38,345 nucleotides of DNA from Chloroflexota bacterium (GTDB taxonomy: Bacteria; Chloroflexota; Ktedonobacteria; Ktedonobacterales; Ktedonobacteraceae), in assembly GCA_005881495.1 (NCBI GenBank), contig VBHI01000205.1, forward strand, positions 1-38,345, in the 5' to 3' direction. This document shows, one piece after another, positions 25,610 through 34,926 of the stretch. Both the position numbers and the translations under genes were made by a program. The first letter of the stretch is position 1; each line of letters opens with the position of its first letter. The notes below the pieces were generated by a model, which saw nothing but the letters and a program-made list of their open reading frames with translations, had not been told where the DNA came from and did not search any database.

Positions 25610-28600
25610 TTAGTGGTCTCCCTCAAAACCGGATAGGTTGATACCTAGCTCGGGCATGACATCGTTAGATGTATCTTCAACGAACTGGATTTTTTGCTCA
25701 TCCTCGTTAAGCACCTCTACGTTGATGCCCAGGCTCTGCAACTCCTTGACAAGTACCTTGAAGGATTCAGGTACGCCAGGCTCCATAATATTTTCGCCTT
25801 TGACGATGGCTTCGTAGGTCTTCACACGCCCTACAACATCATCTGACTTAACCGTCAGGATTTCCTGGAGTATATTAGCCGCGCCATAGGCTTCAAGTGC
25901 CCAGACTTCCATTTCGCCAAAACGCTGTCCACCAAACTGGGCCTTACCGCCCAGGGGCTGCTGCGTTATCAGGCTGTATGGACCCGTTGAACGAGCGTGT
26001 ACTTTGTCTTCAACCAAGTGCGCCAGTTTCAGCATGTAGGTATAGCCAACTGTGATTGGGTGGTCAAACGGTTCCCCGGTTCGTCCATCAAAGAGTTGCA
26101 CTTTACCTGTCTCGGGCAGATTGGCGCGGCGCAGAAATTCCTCAATGTCTTCCTCTGTTGCGCCATCGAAAACGGGAGTTGCTATCTTAAAGCCCAATTT
26201 TTCCGCGGCCCAACCCAGGTGAGTCTCCATAATCTGCCCAATATTCATCCGGTGCGGCACACCCAACGGGTTCAGGATAATATCTACCGGTGTGCCATCT
26301 GGTAGAAATGGCATATCCGCTATTGGGAGCACCCGCGAGATAACGCCCTTGTTACCGTGGCGTCCGGCCATTTTATCTCCTGCACCAATTTTGCGCTTCT
26401 GGGCAATGCTCACACGCACAAGTTGGTTGACACCTGGAGGCAACTCATCGCCGGCATCACGTGAAAAGACTTTGACTTCGACAACCTTACCGCGTTCTCC
26501 GTGAGGTACCCTCAGAGAGGTGTCTTTGACTTCACGAGCCTTCTCACCGAAGATAGCACGCAAGAGCTTTTCTTCTGCCGTTAATTCTGTCTCACCTTTT
26601 GGGGTGATTTTACCAACGAGAATGTCTTGCGGCCCCACTTCTGCTCCAACGTAGATGATGCCGCGTTCATCCAGATTTCGCAGTCCCTCTTCACCAACAT
26701 TAGGTATATCGCGCGTGATCTCCTCAGGCCCAAGCTTGGTATCGCGAGCATCGACCTCATACTTTTCAATATGTATCGAGGTAAAGTAGTCTTCACGGAC
26801 GATACGTTCGCTAATAAGAATGGCATCTTCATAGTTGCCACCCTCCCAGCTCATAAAAGCGACGAGGATGTTTTGTCCGAGGGCAAGCTCACCGTTCTCA
26901 GTCGATGAACTGTCGGCGATAACCTGTCCTACGTTGACATAGTCACCTTTGCGTACAAGTGGCCGCTGAGTGATACAGGTACCGGCGTTAGAGCGGACGA
27001 ATTTACGCAGCCGGTACGTATGAAGCTCACCTTCGTCTTCAACAATATCGATTTTTCGCGCAGTAGCTGAGACAACTTCGCCATTGACCTTGCTCACCTG
27101 CACCTGGCCGGAGTCTATAGCTACCTGCCGTTCAATGCCTGTCCCACAGATGGGAGACTGTGGCCGCAACAATGGTACTGCCTGACGCTGCATGTTTGCG
27201 CCCATGAGCGCGCGGTTTACGTCGTCGTGCTCAAGGAATGGGATGAGTGCGGTAGCGACGCTGACGGTCTGGCGCGGCGATACATCCATATAGTCCATGT
27301 TATCCGCGCTTTCCATAGCGAACTCACCTTGATAACGCGCAAGAACGCGTTCCTCGGCAAACTCATTATTTTCAGTGAGCTTTGTATTGGCCTGAGCAAT
27401 CCAGAAATTCTCTTCGTCATCGGCGGTACGGTAATCTACTTCGAGGGTAACGAAGGGTTTTATCCTGACCTCTGCATCTCCAAGAATTTGAGACAATTGA
27501 GCGAAAAGCGGCTCGTCGACGCGCACGCGCGTACGCGCTTTGATCAGTACAGTGCCATCGGCAGCTATCACATCTTCACGCTCGCGGCCGGCGATGCCGC
27601 GAAATTCACGATCAATTAAAAGTGGATCATTGGCTGGGAGCCGTTTATACACTTTACGATAGGGCGTCTCGATGAAACCGTACGGATTGATCTGTCCATA
27701 GGTAGCGAGGTTACCAATAAGTCCAATATTTGGACCTTCAGGGGTCTCGATTGGGCAGATACGGCCATAGTGCGATTGATGCACGTCTCGTACGTCGAAA
27801 CCCGCGCGCTCACGAGAGAGACCTCCGGGGCCGAGAGCCGAGAGACGACGCTTGTGGCCAATCTCGGCGAGGGCGTTGGTCTGATCCATAAACTGCGAGA
27901 GCTGGCTGCCACCGAAAAATTCCTTCATAGCAGCGACGACCGGGCGAATGTTGATAAGCGCGTTGGGCGTTGCCTGCCCAGGCTCCTGGATACTCATGCG
28001 CTCCTTAACAACACGCTCCATACGCAGCAGGCCAACACGGAACTGCGTCTGTATCAGTTCTCCAACGCAGCGTACACGGCGATTGCCGAGATGGTCGATG
28101 TCGTCTTTACGACCATGTCCATTATTCAATTCTATCAAGCGACGGATAATGTTGACCAGGTCATCCTGGGTCAAGATGCGTTCGCTTTGTGGCGTAGAGA
28201 GGTCAAGCTTACGATTAAGCTTATAGCGACCGACGCTACCAAGATCGTAGCGACGCGGGTTAAAAAAGAGATTTTTCACCAGCGAACGAGCATTATCGAT
28301 GGTGGCAGGATCGCCAGGACGCATTTTTTTGTACAACTCGAGAAGGGCCTCGTCTTCTCTTTTCACGGGGTCGCGATCCAGCGTAGCCTGGATATAGCGG
28401 ATATTGGGATCATTATCTACATTACTGAAAACATCTAGAATGCCCTGATCCGTTGTGAGGTCTAGCTCTTCAGCATGATATTGATCTTTGGCCAGGCTGG
28501 CAATAGCCCGAAGCAGTGTAGTGATAGGCAATTTACGCTTCCGGTCTATTTTGACGGTCAGTAAGTTTTTGTTACTGGTCTCAAATTCCAACCAAGCGCC

Positions 28601-29107
28601 TCGACCAGGGATAAGCTTGGCGGCAAAGAGCCTGCGACCAGTTGTAGCATCTTCATCGGCGGTGAAGTACACACCGGGGGAGCGCACCAGCTGGCTAACG
28701 ACAACACGCTCGGCGCCGTTGATAATGAAGGTACCTTCCTTGGTCATAAGGGGGAAATCACCCATAAAGATGTCTTTCTCAATAATCTCACCAGTCTCTT
28801 TGTTGATGAGACGGGCTTTGACATTGAGTGGGGCAGAGTATGTGGCATCGCGGTCACGACACTCGTCCTCGTTATATTTGGGCTTGCCAAATGGCTCAGG
28901 AGGCACAATAAATTCTAGACTAAGATTTTTACCGGTAAAGTCTTCAATAGGAGAGATTTCTTCAAAAAGTTCGCGCAGACCTTCTTTCTTAAACCATTCA
29001 AAAGAGTCAAGCTGAATCTGAATCAGCCCCGGCATTGGCCGTATATCAGGGATACGTGCAAATGAAACGCGCTCGGGGAGAGCCACAGCCCTGCTGCTAA
29101 CTGCCAT
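25610..29107 (-). CDS. rpoB: DNA-directed RNA polymerase subunit beta
   Basis: This 1,165-residue beta subunit matches the family from [13 protein letters not shown] near the start to the conserved C-terminal [20 protein letters not shown] region. The rifampicin pocket (about 396-430) reads [14 protein letters not shown], then [12 protein letters not shown]. The key His (418) and Ser (423), equivalent to E. coli 526 and 531, are unchanged, so a rifampicin-sensitive form is predicted. GAGGAG precedes the ATG. It heads the core cluster, behind a long leader with a strong promoter, and not directly behind rplL as in most bacteria. Confidence 0.98.
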   Translation of the reverse strand: MAVSSRAVALPERVSFARIPDIRPMPGLIQIQLDSFEWFKKEGLRELFEEISPIEDFTGKNLSLEFIVPPEPFGKPKYNEDECRDRDATYSAPLNVKARLINKETGEIIEKDIFMGDFPLMTKEGTFIINGAERVVVSQLVRSPGVYFTADEDATTGRRLFAAKLIPGRGAWLEFETSNKNLLTVKIDRKRKLPITTLLRAIASLAKDQYHAEELDLTTDQGILDVFSNVDNDPNIRYIQATLDRDPVKREDEALLELYKKMRPGDPATIDNARSLVKNLFFNPRRYDLGSVGRYKLNRKLDLSTPQSERILTQDDLVNIIRRLIELNNGHGRKDDIDHLGNRRVRCVGELIQTQFRVGLLRMERVVKERMSIQEPGQATPNALINIRPVVAAMKEFFGGSQLSQFMDQTNALAEIGHKRRLSALGPGGLSRERAGFDVRDVHQSHYGRICPIETPEGPNIGLIGNLATYGQINPYGFIETPYRKVYKRLPANDPLLIDREFRGIAGREREDVIAADGTVLIKARTRVRVDEPLFAQLSQILGDAEVRIKPFVTLEVDYRTADDEENFWIAQANTKLTENNEFAEERVLARYQGEFAMESADNMDYMDVSPRQTVSVATALIPFLEHDDVNRALMGANMQRQAVPLLRPQSPICGTGIERQVAIDSGQVQVSKVNGEVVSATARKIDIVEDEGELHTYRLRKFVRSNAGTCITQRPLVRKGDYVNVGQVIADSSSTENGELALGQNILVAFMSWEGGNYEDAILISERIVREDYFTSIHIEKYEVDARDTKLGPEEITRDIPNVGEEGLRNLDERGIIYVGAEVGPQDILVGKITPKGETELTAEEKLLRAIFGEKAREVKDTSLRVPHGERGKVVEVKVFSRDAGDELPPGVNQLVRVSIAQKRKIGAGDKMAGRHGNKGVISRVLPIADMPFLPDGTPVDIILNPLGVPHRMNIGQIMETHLGWAAEKLGFKIATPVFDGATEEDIEEFLRRANLPETGKVQLFDGRTGEPFDHPITVGYTYMLKLAHLVEDKVHARSTGPYSLITQQPLGGKAQFGGQRFGEMEVWALEAYGAANILQEILTVKSDDVVGRVKTYEAIVKGENIMEPGVPESFKVLVKELQSLGINVEVLNEDEQKIQFVEDTSNDVMPELGINLSGFEGDH

Positions 29108-29269
29108 GTGTAGTGTTCTCCTCTCACCTTATTGCCCACATGAGGAAATGAATAGAGATACGCATATAAAGAGGGATGCGCATCTCCACGCAAACAAAAA
29201 AACGGAAAAAGATATTACTCAGGATGATATCTAATAAGCCTGTGTTGAAAGACGTTCAATGACAAGAAA

Positions 29270-29307
29270 AGTAACCGCAAATTGCCTTCGCAAGCGGTTA
29301 CTCCTAC
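29270..29307 (-). repeat. Two-tier hairpin, REP-like, with GTAG head
   Basis: Outer arms AGTAACCGC/GCGGTTACT (9 bp, 29270-29278 and 29294-29302) enclose an inner TTGC-CTTC-GCAA hairpin. GTAGG precedes it on the minus strand. It lies about 160 bases upstream of rpoB within the leader. Confidence 0.65.
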
Positions 29308-29448
29308 TCCCCTACACGAACAAGTTGTTCTCGGCTCACCCACATTGCACGCTACTTGTATTTGAACAAAGAAAGATGTCACCAATAAAAACAACGAAAT
29401 ACGCTACATTATTCCCTGTATACAGTACTCAGGTACTAACAGCACACT

Positions 29449-29463
29449 GTGTACAATATACAC
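29449..29463. promoter_or_regulatory. Palindrome, possible operator
   Basis: GTGTACAATATACAC has 5-bp arms around a 5-base centre. A related GTGTACAGTACT lies near the rpoB promoter at about 29636-29647. Operator function is a guess from the symmetry. Confidence 0.35.
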
Positions 29464-29685
29464 TTTGACATTTCTCGCGGTACCGCAGTCAATGATGGGC
29501 AACGTGGCTTTCAGCATCTTGCGCTTGTTTGTAGTACCTAAAGTTGCAGTATCCTTATGGGGAATGACGTAACGTCAAATGTTTGATCTATCTATCTTCT
29601 TTGCTAGCTCACACCAGCCAACAATGATACAAATTGTGTACAGTACTGATTACTGTTCCAAGTGTATATGTTCTGGCAGGATGTA

Positions 29686-29714
29686 AGTATACTACCAGTT
29701 TGCAAGGATGTCAA
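29686..29714 (-). promoter_or_regulatory. Near-consensus sigma70 promoter for rpoB-rpoC
   Basis: On the minus strand TTGACA (29714-29709) and TATACT (29691-29686) are separated by exactly 17 bases. It points toward rpoB and starts transcription near 29679. Confidence 0.85.
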
Positions 29715-29790
29715 TAGCAATTTTTGCATTTTTCCGATATTTCACGACAAAATGGTGCAGTAATGGTGCCCAGCCAAACAAATAGCCCTT

Positions 29791-30738
29791 TTATGAGTGA
29801 AGATTACTTCTGAGGTCTTCAAAAAGGCTGGTATACAAATATCTTTCGGCGGCACTAGGGAAAATAGTGACGATGACTTTGCCGCGGTTTTGTTCTTTGC
29901 GAGCCTCTTGTAAAGCGGCCCAGGCTACGGCACCACTACTGATACCAACAGAGAGGCCTTCTTGTTCCATGAGACGAATAGCAGTAGAGATAGCATCCTG
30001 ATCGGCGACGGGGACAACAGAGTCGATGAGATCAACGCGCAGGGTGTCAGGCTGAAAACCTGCTCCAAGGCCTTCAATGCGATGTGGCCCGGGGCGCCCA
30101 CCAGATAAGATAGCACACGAGGCTGGTTCGACGGCGATGACTTCGATAGAGGGCTTACGAGAACGCAGTCCTTCCGCGACGCCAGTTAAGGTTCCTCCTG
30201 TACCCACGCCGATGACAACCATGTCGACTGCTCCAGAGGTCTCTTCCCAAATCTCCACGGCAGTACCTTCCCGATGAGCACGCGGGTTGGCCTGATTGTA
30301 GAATTGTTGTGGATACCAGGTATTTGGGAGTGTGGTGCGTAGTTCGATAACCTTGTTTATAGCTCCTCTCATACCCTGGTTGCTGGGTGTAAGAAGGATC
30401 TTCGCACCGAAGCGTTGTATGAGGAGACGTCGTTCCAGAGAAATGGTGTCCGGCATGGTGAGGATGCATTGGTAGCCACGAGCAGCAGCGAGCCATGCGA
30501 GAGAGACACCCATGTTGCCACTGGTAGGTTCAGTAATGGTACCACCAGGACGTAAAAGCCCTTGCGACTCTGCTTCGCAGATCATCTGTAGGGCGACACG
30601 GTCCTTAACACTACCGCCCGGACTATACATTTCTAGTTTGGCGAGGACGGTAGCAATTGCGCCTGAAGTCACGCGTTTTAACTCGACGATGGGTGTGCGA
30701 CCAATAAGTTCTGTCACATCTTTCGCCCAGTAGGCCAT
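29791..30738 (-). CDS. cysK: Cysteine synthase (O-acetylserine sulfhydrylase)
   Basis: This 315-residue PLP enzyme makes cysteine from O-acetylserine and sulfide. Lys45 in PGGSVKDR forms the Schiff base. TSGNMGVSLA is the substrate loop, GVGTGGTLTG the phosphate-binding loop, and PSAAERYLYTSLF the conserved end. AGGTGA lies 7 bases upstream of the ATG. CysK and CysM types are hard to separate by eye. The sequence fits CysK best, and a cystathionine beta-synthase-like relative is less likely given the length. A response regulator and an Rrf2-type regulator lie just upstream on the same strand, which suggests sulfur-responsive control. Confidence 0.92.
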   Translation of the reverse strand: MAYWAKDVTELIGRTPIVELKRVTSGAIATVLAKLEMYSPGGSVKDRVALQMICEAESQGLLRPGGTITEPTSGNMGVSLAWLAAARGYQCILTMPDTISLERRLLIQRFGAKILLTPSNQGMRGAINKVIELRTTLPNTWYPQQFYNQANPRAHREGTAVEIWEETSGAVDMVVIGVGTGGTLTGVAEGLRSRKPSIEVIAVEPASCAILSGGRPGPHRIEGLGAGFQPDTLRVDLIDSVVPVADQDAISTAIRLMEQEGLSVGISSGAVAWAALQEARKEQNRGKVIVTIFPSAAERYLYTSLFEDLRSNLHS

Positions 30739-30811
30739 AACTCTTCACCTGCCGTTGTTAACGATCTCAATGGTAGTGACCGCACAGTAGAAACACTTCA
30801 AGCGGATGCAT

Positions 30812-31228
30812 TTACATTTCCTGGAAAGGAAGCAAAGCTTGAATCATGCGGAGTAGTTCTTCAATCTCAAAGGGTTTCCGTAGCAGGAGACCTGTTTGGA
30901 GCCCCATGCGATGCAGTTCCCAGTCGTGGCTGCCCGTGATGACAATGATAGGAGTGTTCTTCGTATTGCTATGTCCACGCAGGATCTTAAAAAGAGAGGC
31001 TCCATCAAGATTGGGTAATCCAACATCTAATAAAATGAGATCCGCGTTGAGTGCTGGTAAGGAGGTTCTGGCTTCTTGTCCATCAGAGAAAATTTGAAGC
31101 CGCAAGTTACCGAAGCAGCCCAATATATCACGGAACATGCCTGCCAATCTTGCATCATCCTCTACAATGGCTATCAACCTATCACTACTGGATGTGGGCA
31201 TTGTAAATTCAGCCCCTGCATTATCCAC
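30812..31228 (-). CDS. Single-domain response regulator (CheY-like receiver)
   Basis: This 138-residue protein is a receiver domain alone. It has the acidic pair in IVEDD (residues 21-25), the phosphoacceptor Asp68 in LILLDVGLPNLDG, the Thr of VITGSHD and the Lys of LRKPF. No DNA-binding domain follows, so it must act through a protein partner. The start may be GTG at 31228 or ATG at 31201; neither has a decisive ribosome site. It lies between the Rrf2-type gene and cysK, with 87- and 73-base gaps. Its kinase is not identified. Confidence 0.88.
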   Translation of the reverse strand: MDNAGAEFTMPTSSSDRLIAIVEDDARLAGMFRDILGCFGNLRLQIFSDGQEARTSLPALNADLILLDVGLPNLDGASLFKILRGHSNTKNTPIIVITGSHDWELHRMGLQTGLLLRKPFEIEELLRMIQALLPFQEM

Positions 31229-31315
31229 TTGCTACCATCCCTGTCTCACGACGTACTCGCTTTAGTGCTCTCTACTCTTCACCCTGAACATCCGCTCGAG
31301 GTTTCCCTACATGTT

Positions 31316-31753
31316 TTAGATGTAGTACATCATCTCCATAGTGCCTGTTTGATGCTGTTGTGCCAGTTCCTCAATAGTGGTTGAGTTGAGCAAGATCTGT
31401 GTCATTTCATCAATCTTTTGCCAGACCACACGTAAGGCGCACCCAGGCGAAAGCTTGCAAAAATCAGGGTTGGGGAGACATTCCATCGGTGGAACATAGC
31501 CCTCCAGCGCTTGCATAACCTGGGCCATAGTAATTTGGGCTGGTGGCTTCGCAAGCATATGTCCACCCTTTGGGCCACGAACACTTTTCACTAAGCCTTC
31601 TTTGCGCAGGGCCATTAATATCTGGTCGAGATATTGCTCTGGAATATACTGACGTCTAGCGATGTCGGCACTTTCGACCGGCCCCTGTCCATAGTATGCA
31701 GCCATATCAAGCATAGCTCGCAAACCATAATCGCCCTTCATTGTGAGTTTCAT
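31316..31753 (-). CDS. Rrf2-family transcriptional regulator with three conserved-type cysteines
   Basis: This 145-residue protein has the Rrf2 winged helix (MKLTMKGDYGLRAMLDMAAY at the start, then VRGPKGGHMLAKPP). Cys92, Cys99 and Cys105 (spacing C-x6-C-x5-C) sit where IscR and NsrR hold an iron-sulfur cluster (C-x5-C-x5-C), so cluster or redox sensing is likely. Placement two genes upstream of cysK also recalls CymR, an Rrf2 regulator of cysteine metabolism. The ATG at 31753 is chosen with GAAAGG 8 bases upstream; the longer frame adds 13 unrelated residues. Confidence 0.88.
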   Translation of the reverse strand: MKLTMKGDYGLRAMLDMAAYYGQGPVESADIARRQYIPEQYLDQILMALRKEGLVKSVRGPKGGHMLAKPPAQITMAQVMQALEGYVPPMECLPNPDFCKLSPGCALRVVWQKIDEMTQILLNSTTIEELAQQHQTGTMEMMYYI

Positions 31754-32013
31754 TATGACAACCTTTCCAGCAGGGCTACCAATATGGGCCAAAAGAAACT
31801 TTAATCAATACCAGGCCAGAATACCAACATGTAAGTGATGCCACTACAGGATATATCAGCAAGGAAAGTCTGTCAATGGTTTGCGCTTGCTCTTACAACC
31901 GCCTGTCATGGGATAGAATCGACTACGCCAGCACAAGGCTATTGTAAAAAGGACAGCCCCAATTGCAGCAACAGCGTGAAACTAGCCACGCAGAAAAGGT
32001 GTCTTAGAGACTA

Positions 32014-32421
32014 TCAGGCCGCCGCTGACTTGACGATAATACGTGCCGCCAGGATGGTCGTCGTGTCGAAGGTATCTGTACGGGTGCGCACTTCTACCAC
32101 CTCTCCGACTTTCAGATCGCTAAAAGTGGCTGGTCCATTTGGCGTAGCATATGTTGTTTTGTCATTGACGCTAACCGTGACGGTTTTATGCTCATGAGTC
32201 AGGGCGATTACAAATGTCTGATCCCCAAGGGATTGGATGGTTCCTACCACTCTATAGACACTGCTGATGTTCGTATAAATAGTCTCAGTTGGCGACGGGG
32301 TGAGCGGTAAGAGAGACGTTTGAGCAGGATTTGATAGAAGAATGGCGAAGGCGTAGGTCGACACCCCTATCAATAGTATAAGTAAGACACCAATTATTAT
32401 CAGCAGCCGTTTGATAGTCAT
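32014..32421 (-). CDS. Membrane-anchored DUF5666-like protein
   Basis: This 135-residue protein has one N-terminal membrane helix (about 5-27, preceded by basic residues TIKR), then a Pro/Ser/Thr linker and a beta-rich domain (about 55-132). That domain follows the pattern of DUF5666: an opening VVGTIQSLG, central TVTVSVNDKTTY, then LKVGEVVEVRT and a final AARIIVK strand. The domain faces outside the membrane; its function is unknown. The ATG at 32421 is supported by GGGAG 8 bases upstream. It is divergent from the two-component genes, about 300 bases away. Confidence 0.72.
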   Translation of the reverse strand: MTIKRLLIIIGVLLILLIGVSTYAFAILLSNPAQTSLLPLTPSPTETIYTNISSVYRVVGTIQSLGDQTFVIALTHEHKTVTVSVNDKTTYATPNGPATFSDLKVGEVVEVRTRTDTFDTTTILAARIIVKSAAA

Positions 32422-32601
32422 AGAAAAACTCCCGAAAATGTATAGCGAGATATATTTTGACTTGATGATTATGGTTATTGTAATACAAATCTCCATGCAT
32501 TGTCTAAGGTGATTACTTTAAGGTAGGGAATATCTACACCGACCAGCTCAAAGCCAAAAATTAGATTCTGCTGAGAAAAGCGTCAAGGAAACAATATTGA
32601 C

Positions 32602-32630
32602 TTGCACTGCGCTCAAGAGATACCTATAAT
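32602..32630 (+). promoter_or_regulatory. Sigma70-type promoter for the two-component operon
   Basis: TTGCAC (32602-32607) and a perfect TATAAT (32625-32630) are 17 bases apart. Transcription would begin near 32637, about 90 bases before the regulator's start codon. This also argues against an upstream translation start at 32602. Confidence 0.8.
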
Positions 32631-32727
32631 GAATTTAATGCAATTTCCGGGATGTGGTAGAAAGTTAACTGAATCGCATCTCTTTCTGTTTTACAGTTCC
32701 TTGTCTGTGAAAAAAAGGCAAAACACT

Positions 32728-33588
32728 ATGCAACAGGATTCAATCAGAAGAAGTGATATAGCTGCGGATTCCGTTGAGCTACAGGAAGCAGACCTTCAAA
32801 GGCGCGGAAGTATTGAAATGCAACCTGCAAGCCTGGGTAAATCCCCCAACGCATCAAATCCAACCCAATTAAAGGTACTCGTGATTGAGGATGAAGAAAA
32901 TATTATTGAACTTATCAAACTGGGTCTGCGCTATGAAGGTTTTCAGGTTGAAGCTGTTTCGGACGGACTGGAAGGATTGACTATCACGCAGCGTATCAAT
33001 CCTGATATAGTCATCCTTGACCTGGGGCTACCTTCCGGTAGCATAGACGGGCTAGAGGTATGCCGGCGTCTGCGCATTAACCCGACGACACAGGATGTAC
33101 CGGTGTTAATACTGACCGCCAGGGGCGAAGTGGAGGACCGCGTGGCTGGTTTGAAGACTGGAGCAGATGATTACCTGACAAAGCCCTTTAGTTTTGAAGA
33201 GCTAGTTGCCCGTATCCATGCCATACTTCGCCGTCAGCGCCGTTCTTCCGTTTCTATACCCGGTAACAGTGCGCTTGAAAGAGAGGGTCAGGTATTACAG
33301 TTTGGCGATTTGCGACTACATATGACAACTCGAGAAGTTAACCGTGCAGGCCGTCATATCGAGTTAACCGTTACCGAATTCAATCTGCTGCATTTGTTTA
33401 TGAGTCACCCCCGCCAGGTGCTGGACCGCCAGACGATACTAAACAAAGTGTGGGGCTACGACTTTCTCGGCGAAACCAATATCATCGAAGTTTACGTGAG
33501 GTATTTAAGAGAGAAAATTGAAGATTCACCTAGCACCCCTCGTTTGATTCAAACAGTTCGCGGAGTGGGATATGTCTTAAAAGACTAA
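32728..33588 (+). CDS. OmpR/PhoB-family response regulator
   Basis: This 286-residue protein has a receiver domain (about 48-167) and a C-terminal winged-helix DNA-binding domain (about 188-284: LTVTEFNLLHLFMSHP and TVRGVGYVL). The phosphoacceptor is Asp98 in IVILDLGLP, with the switch Thr in LILTARG and Lys152 in TKPFSF. About 45 extra residues precede the receiver and look disordered. The ATG at 32728 has AAAGG nearby; later starts such as ATG at residue 31 are possible. It lies 20 bases before its histidine kinase, forming an operon behind a clear promoter. Confidence 0.93.
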   Translation: MQQDSIRRSDIAADSVELQEADLQRRGSIEMQPASLGKSPNASNPTQLKVLVIEDEENIIELIKLGLRYEGFQVEAVSDGLEGLTITQRINPDIVILDLGLPSGSIDGLEVCRRLRINPTTQDVPVLILTARGEVEDRVAGLKTGADDYLTKPFSFEELVARIHAILRRQRRSSVSIPGNSALEREGQVLQFGDLRLHMTTREVNRAGRHIELTVTEFNLLHLFMSHPRQVLDRQTILNKVWGYDFLGETNIIEVYVRYLREKIEDSPSTPRLIQTVRGVGYVLKD

Positions 33589-33608
33589 AAGGGCGAGGAT
33601 AGTACGTA

Positions 33609-34799
33609 ATGCCAGCAGAATTGAAAAACGTTTCATCCGCCGTCTACGACGGAGAGAGTGGAGATGAAAAGACTGATGATAAACTGAGTCCTTACAGTTC
33701 CTGGCGTCGTCGTCGGCTCTCAGGACTGCTCTGGCAAATGACGTTTTTCTACGGTTTACTCATCTGTGTTCTACTGATTCTACTTAGCATTTGGACTTCG
33801 TACGCCATCTTACATATAACAATACAGGGCGTTCTGCTTACAAGTTTACAGATAGTAGCGGCTCTACTCATTGTTATTGGAGTATTTGCCCTTTTCTTTC
33901 TGGCGCTTTATTTGCTGCGCCCCTTGCGGCGAGCGTCAGATGCAGCCCAGGCTATCACTCTTGGTGATTTACAACAGCGAGAACGTCTTTTACCTCTCAT
34001 GAAAGGTGATGATGAGGTGAGTAGGATCGCTACGAGTTTGAGTATCATGGGTGAACAACTTGAGCGCGCCAAAAAAGTGCAACAATCCTCAGAACAGCGA
34101 TTTCGTCGCTTCATCTCTGACGCTTCCCACCAACTTCGCACTCCATTGACGTCAATACGTGGTTTCACGGAAGTATTGATGCGCGGAGCAAAAGACGATC
34201 CAGAGACAGCGCTGCGTGTCTTAAAGCTCATTAAAAGTGAGGCTGAACGTATGACGCGTCTGATCAATGATTTGTTACTATTGGCTCGTCTCGATGAAGC
34301 CCAAAACCTGGAAAAACAAGTTATTGACCTGGTCAACCTGGCGCTCGAAGGAGTGGAGCGAGCAAAAGAACTGGCAACAGATGGGCGGAAGATAGGCATC
34401 TACTTCTCAACACACGAGCGACTGAACATACAGGCAAACGCTGATCAACTCAAGCAGGTGTTACATATCCTGTTTGATAATGCAATAAAATACGGTCGGC
34501 CAGCACCTGACGGTTGGATTCGCCTTCAACTAGATTGTCAAGATGGTTATGCGATCATACAAGTTATTGATAATGGGAAGGGCATTCACCCAGACGACCT
34601 CCCTTATATCTTTGAACGCTTTTACCGGGGTGAACACATGTCTACCTATGCATCTCCCTGGAAGGTTCCTCAGGGTACAGGACTTGGCCTCTCAATTGCC
34701 AGGGCGATAGCGCTTGCGCACGAGGGAACTATTACTGTCGCGAGTACCCCCGAAATAGAGACCATCTTCACGGTGAAAATACCCCGCGTAACAGAGTAA
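33609..34799 (+). CDS. Sensor histidine kinase without extracellular sensor domain
   Basis: This 396-residue kinase has two membrane helices (about 43-66 and 73-102) joined by a very short loop, then a HAMP-like segment, the HisKA helix with His174 in DASHQLRTPLTS, and the ATPase domain (N box FDNAIKYG, G1 DNGKGI, then GTGLGLSIA). No periplasmic domain exists, so it belongs to the intramembrane-sensing style. It probably phosphorylates the adjacent OmpR-type regulator. The ATG lies 20 bases after that gene. The stimulus is unknown; kinases of this plan often sense membrane or envelope stress. Confidence 0.92.
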   Translation: MPAELKNVSSAVYDGESGDEKTDDKLSPYSSWRRRRLSGLLWQMTFFYGLLICVLLILLSIWTSYAILHITIQGVLLTSLQIVAALLIVIGVFALFFLALYLLRPLRRASDAAQAITLGDLQQRERLLPLMKGDDEVSRIATSLSIMGEQLERAKKVQQSSEQRFRRFISDASHQLRTPLTSIRGFTEVLMRGAKDDPETALRVLKLIKSEAERMTRLINDLLLLARLDEAQNLEKQVIDLVNLALEGVERAKELATDGRKIGIYFSTHERLNIQANADQLKQVLHILFDNAIKYGRPAPDGWIRLQLDCQDGYAIIQVIDNGKGIHPDDLPYIFERFYRGEHMSTYASPWKVPQGTGLGLSIARAIALAHEGTITVASTPEIETIFTVKIPRVTE

Positions 34800-34926
34800 A
34801 CAATCTTCTTTCCTATTCTTTTTCAATAAGATTGACCACCTTCCACCTGCGTGATACACTGCGATAAAACGGAACACAAGATGCTATGTATAGCAATAAG
34901 ATTGCTAGAAACTCAGGGAGGGCGCT

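Larger units (their letters stand above)
29108..29790 (-). promoter_or_regulatory. Long AT-rich rpoB leader/regulatory region
   Basis: This 683-base space has no gene. It holds a near-consensus promoter at its far end (29686-29714), so the leader would be about 570 bases. It also holds a palindrome at 29449-29463, two copies of TACAGTACT (29421-29429 and 29639-29647), and a large hairpin at 29270-29307. The repeated motifs suggest regulator binding sites near the promoter. Confidence 0.6.

Noticed and set aside
31835..32197. Plus-strand frame of 120 codons overlapping the DUF5666-like gene
   Set aside because: The minus-strand gene has a ribosome site, membrane anchor and recognisable domain; the plus frame has none of these.
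32602..32727. Upstream TTG start for the OmpR-type regulator
   Set aside because: The codon lies inside the -35 element of a good promoter, so it would not be transcribed as coding sequence.
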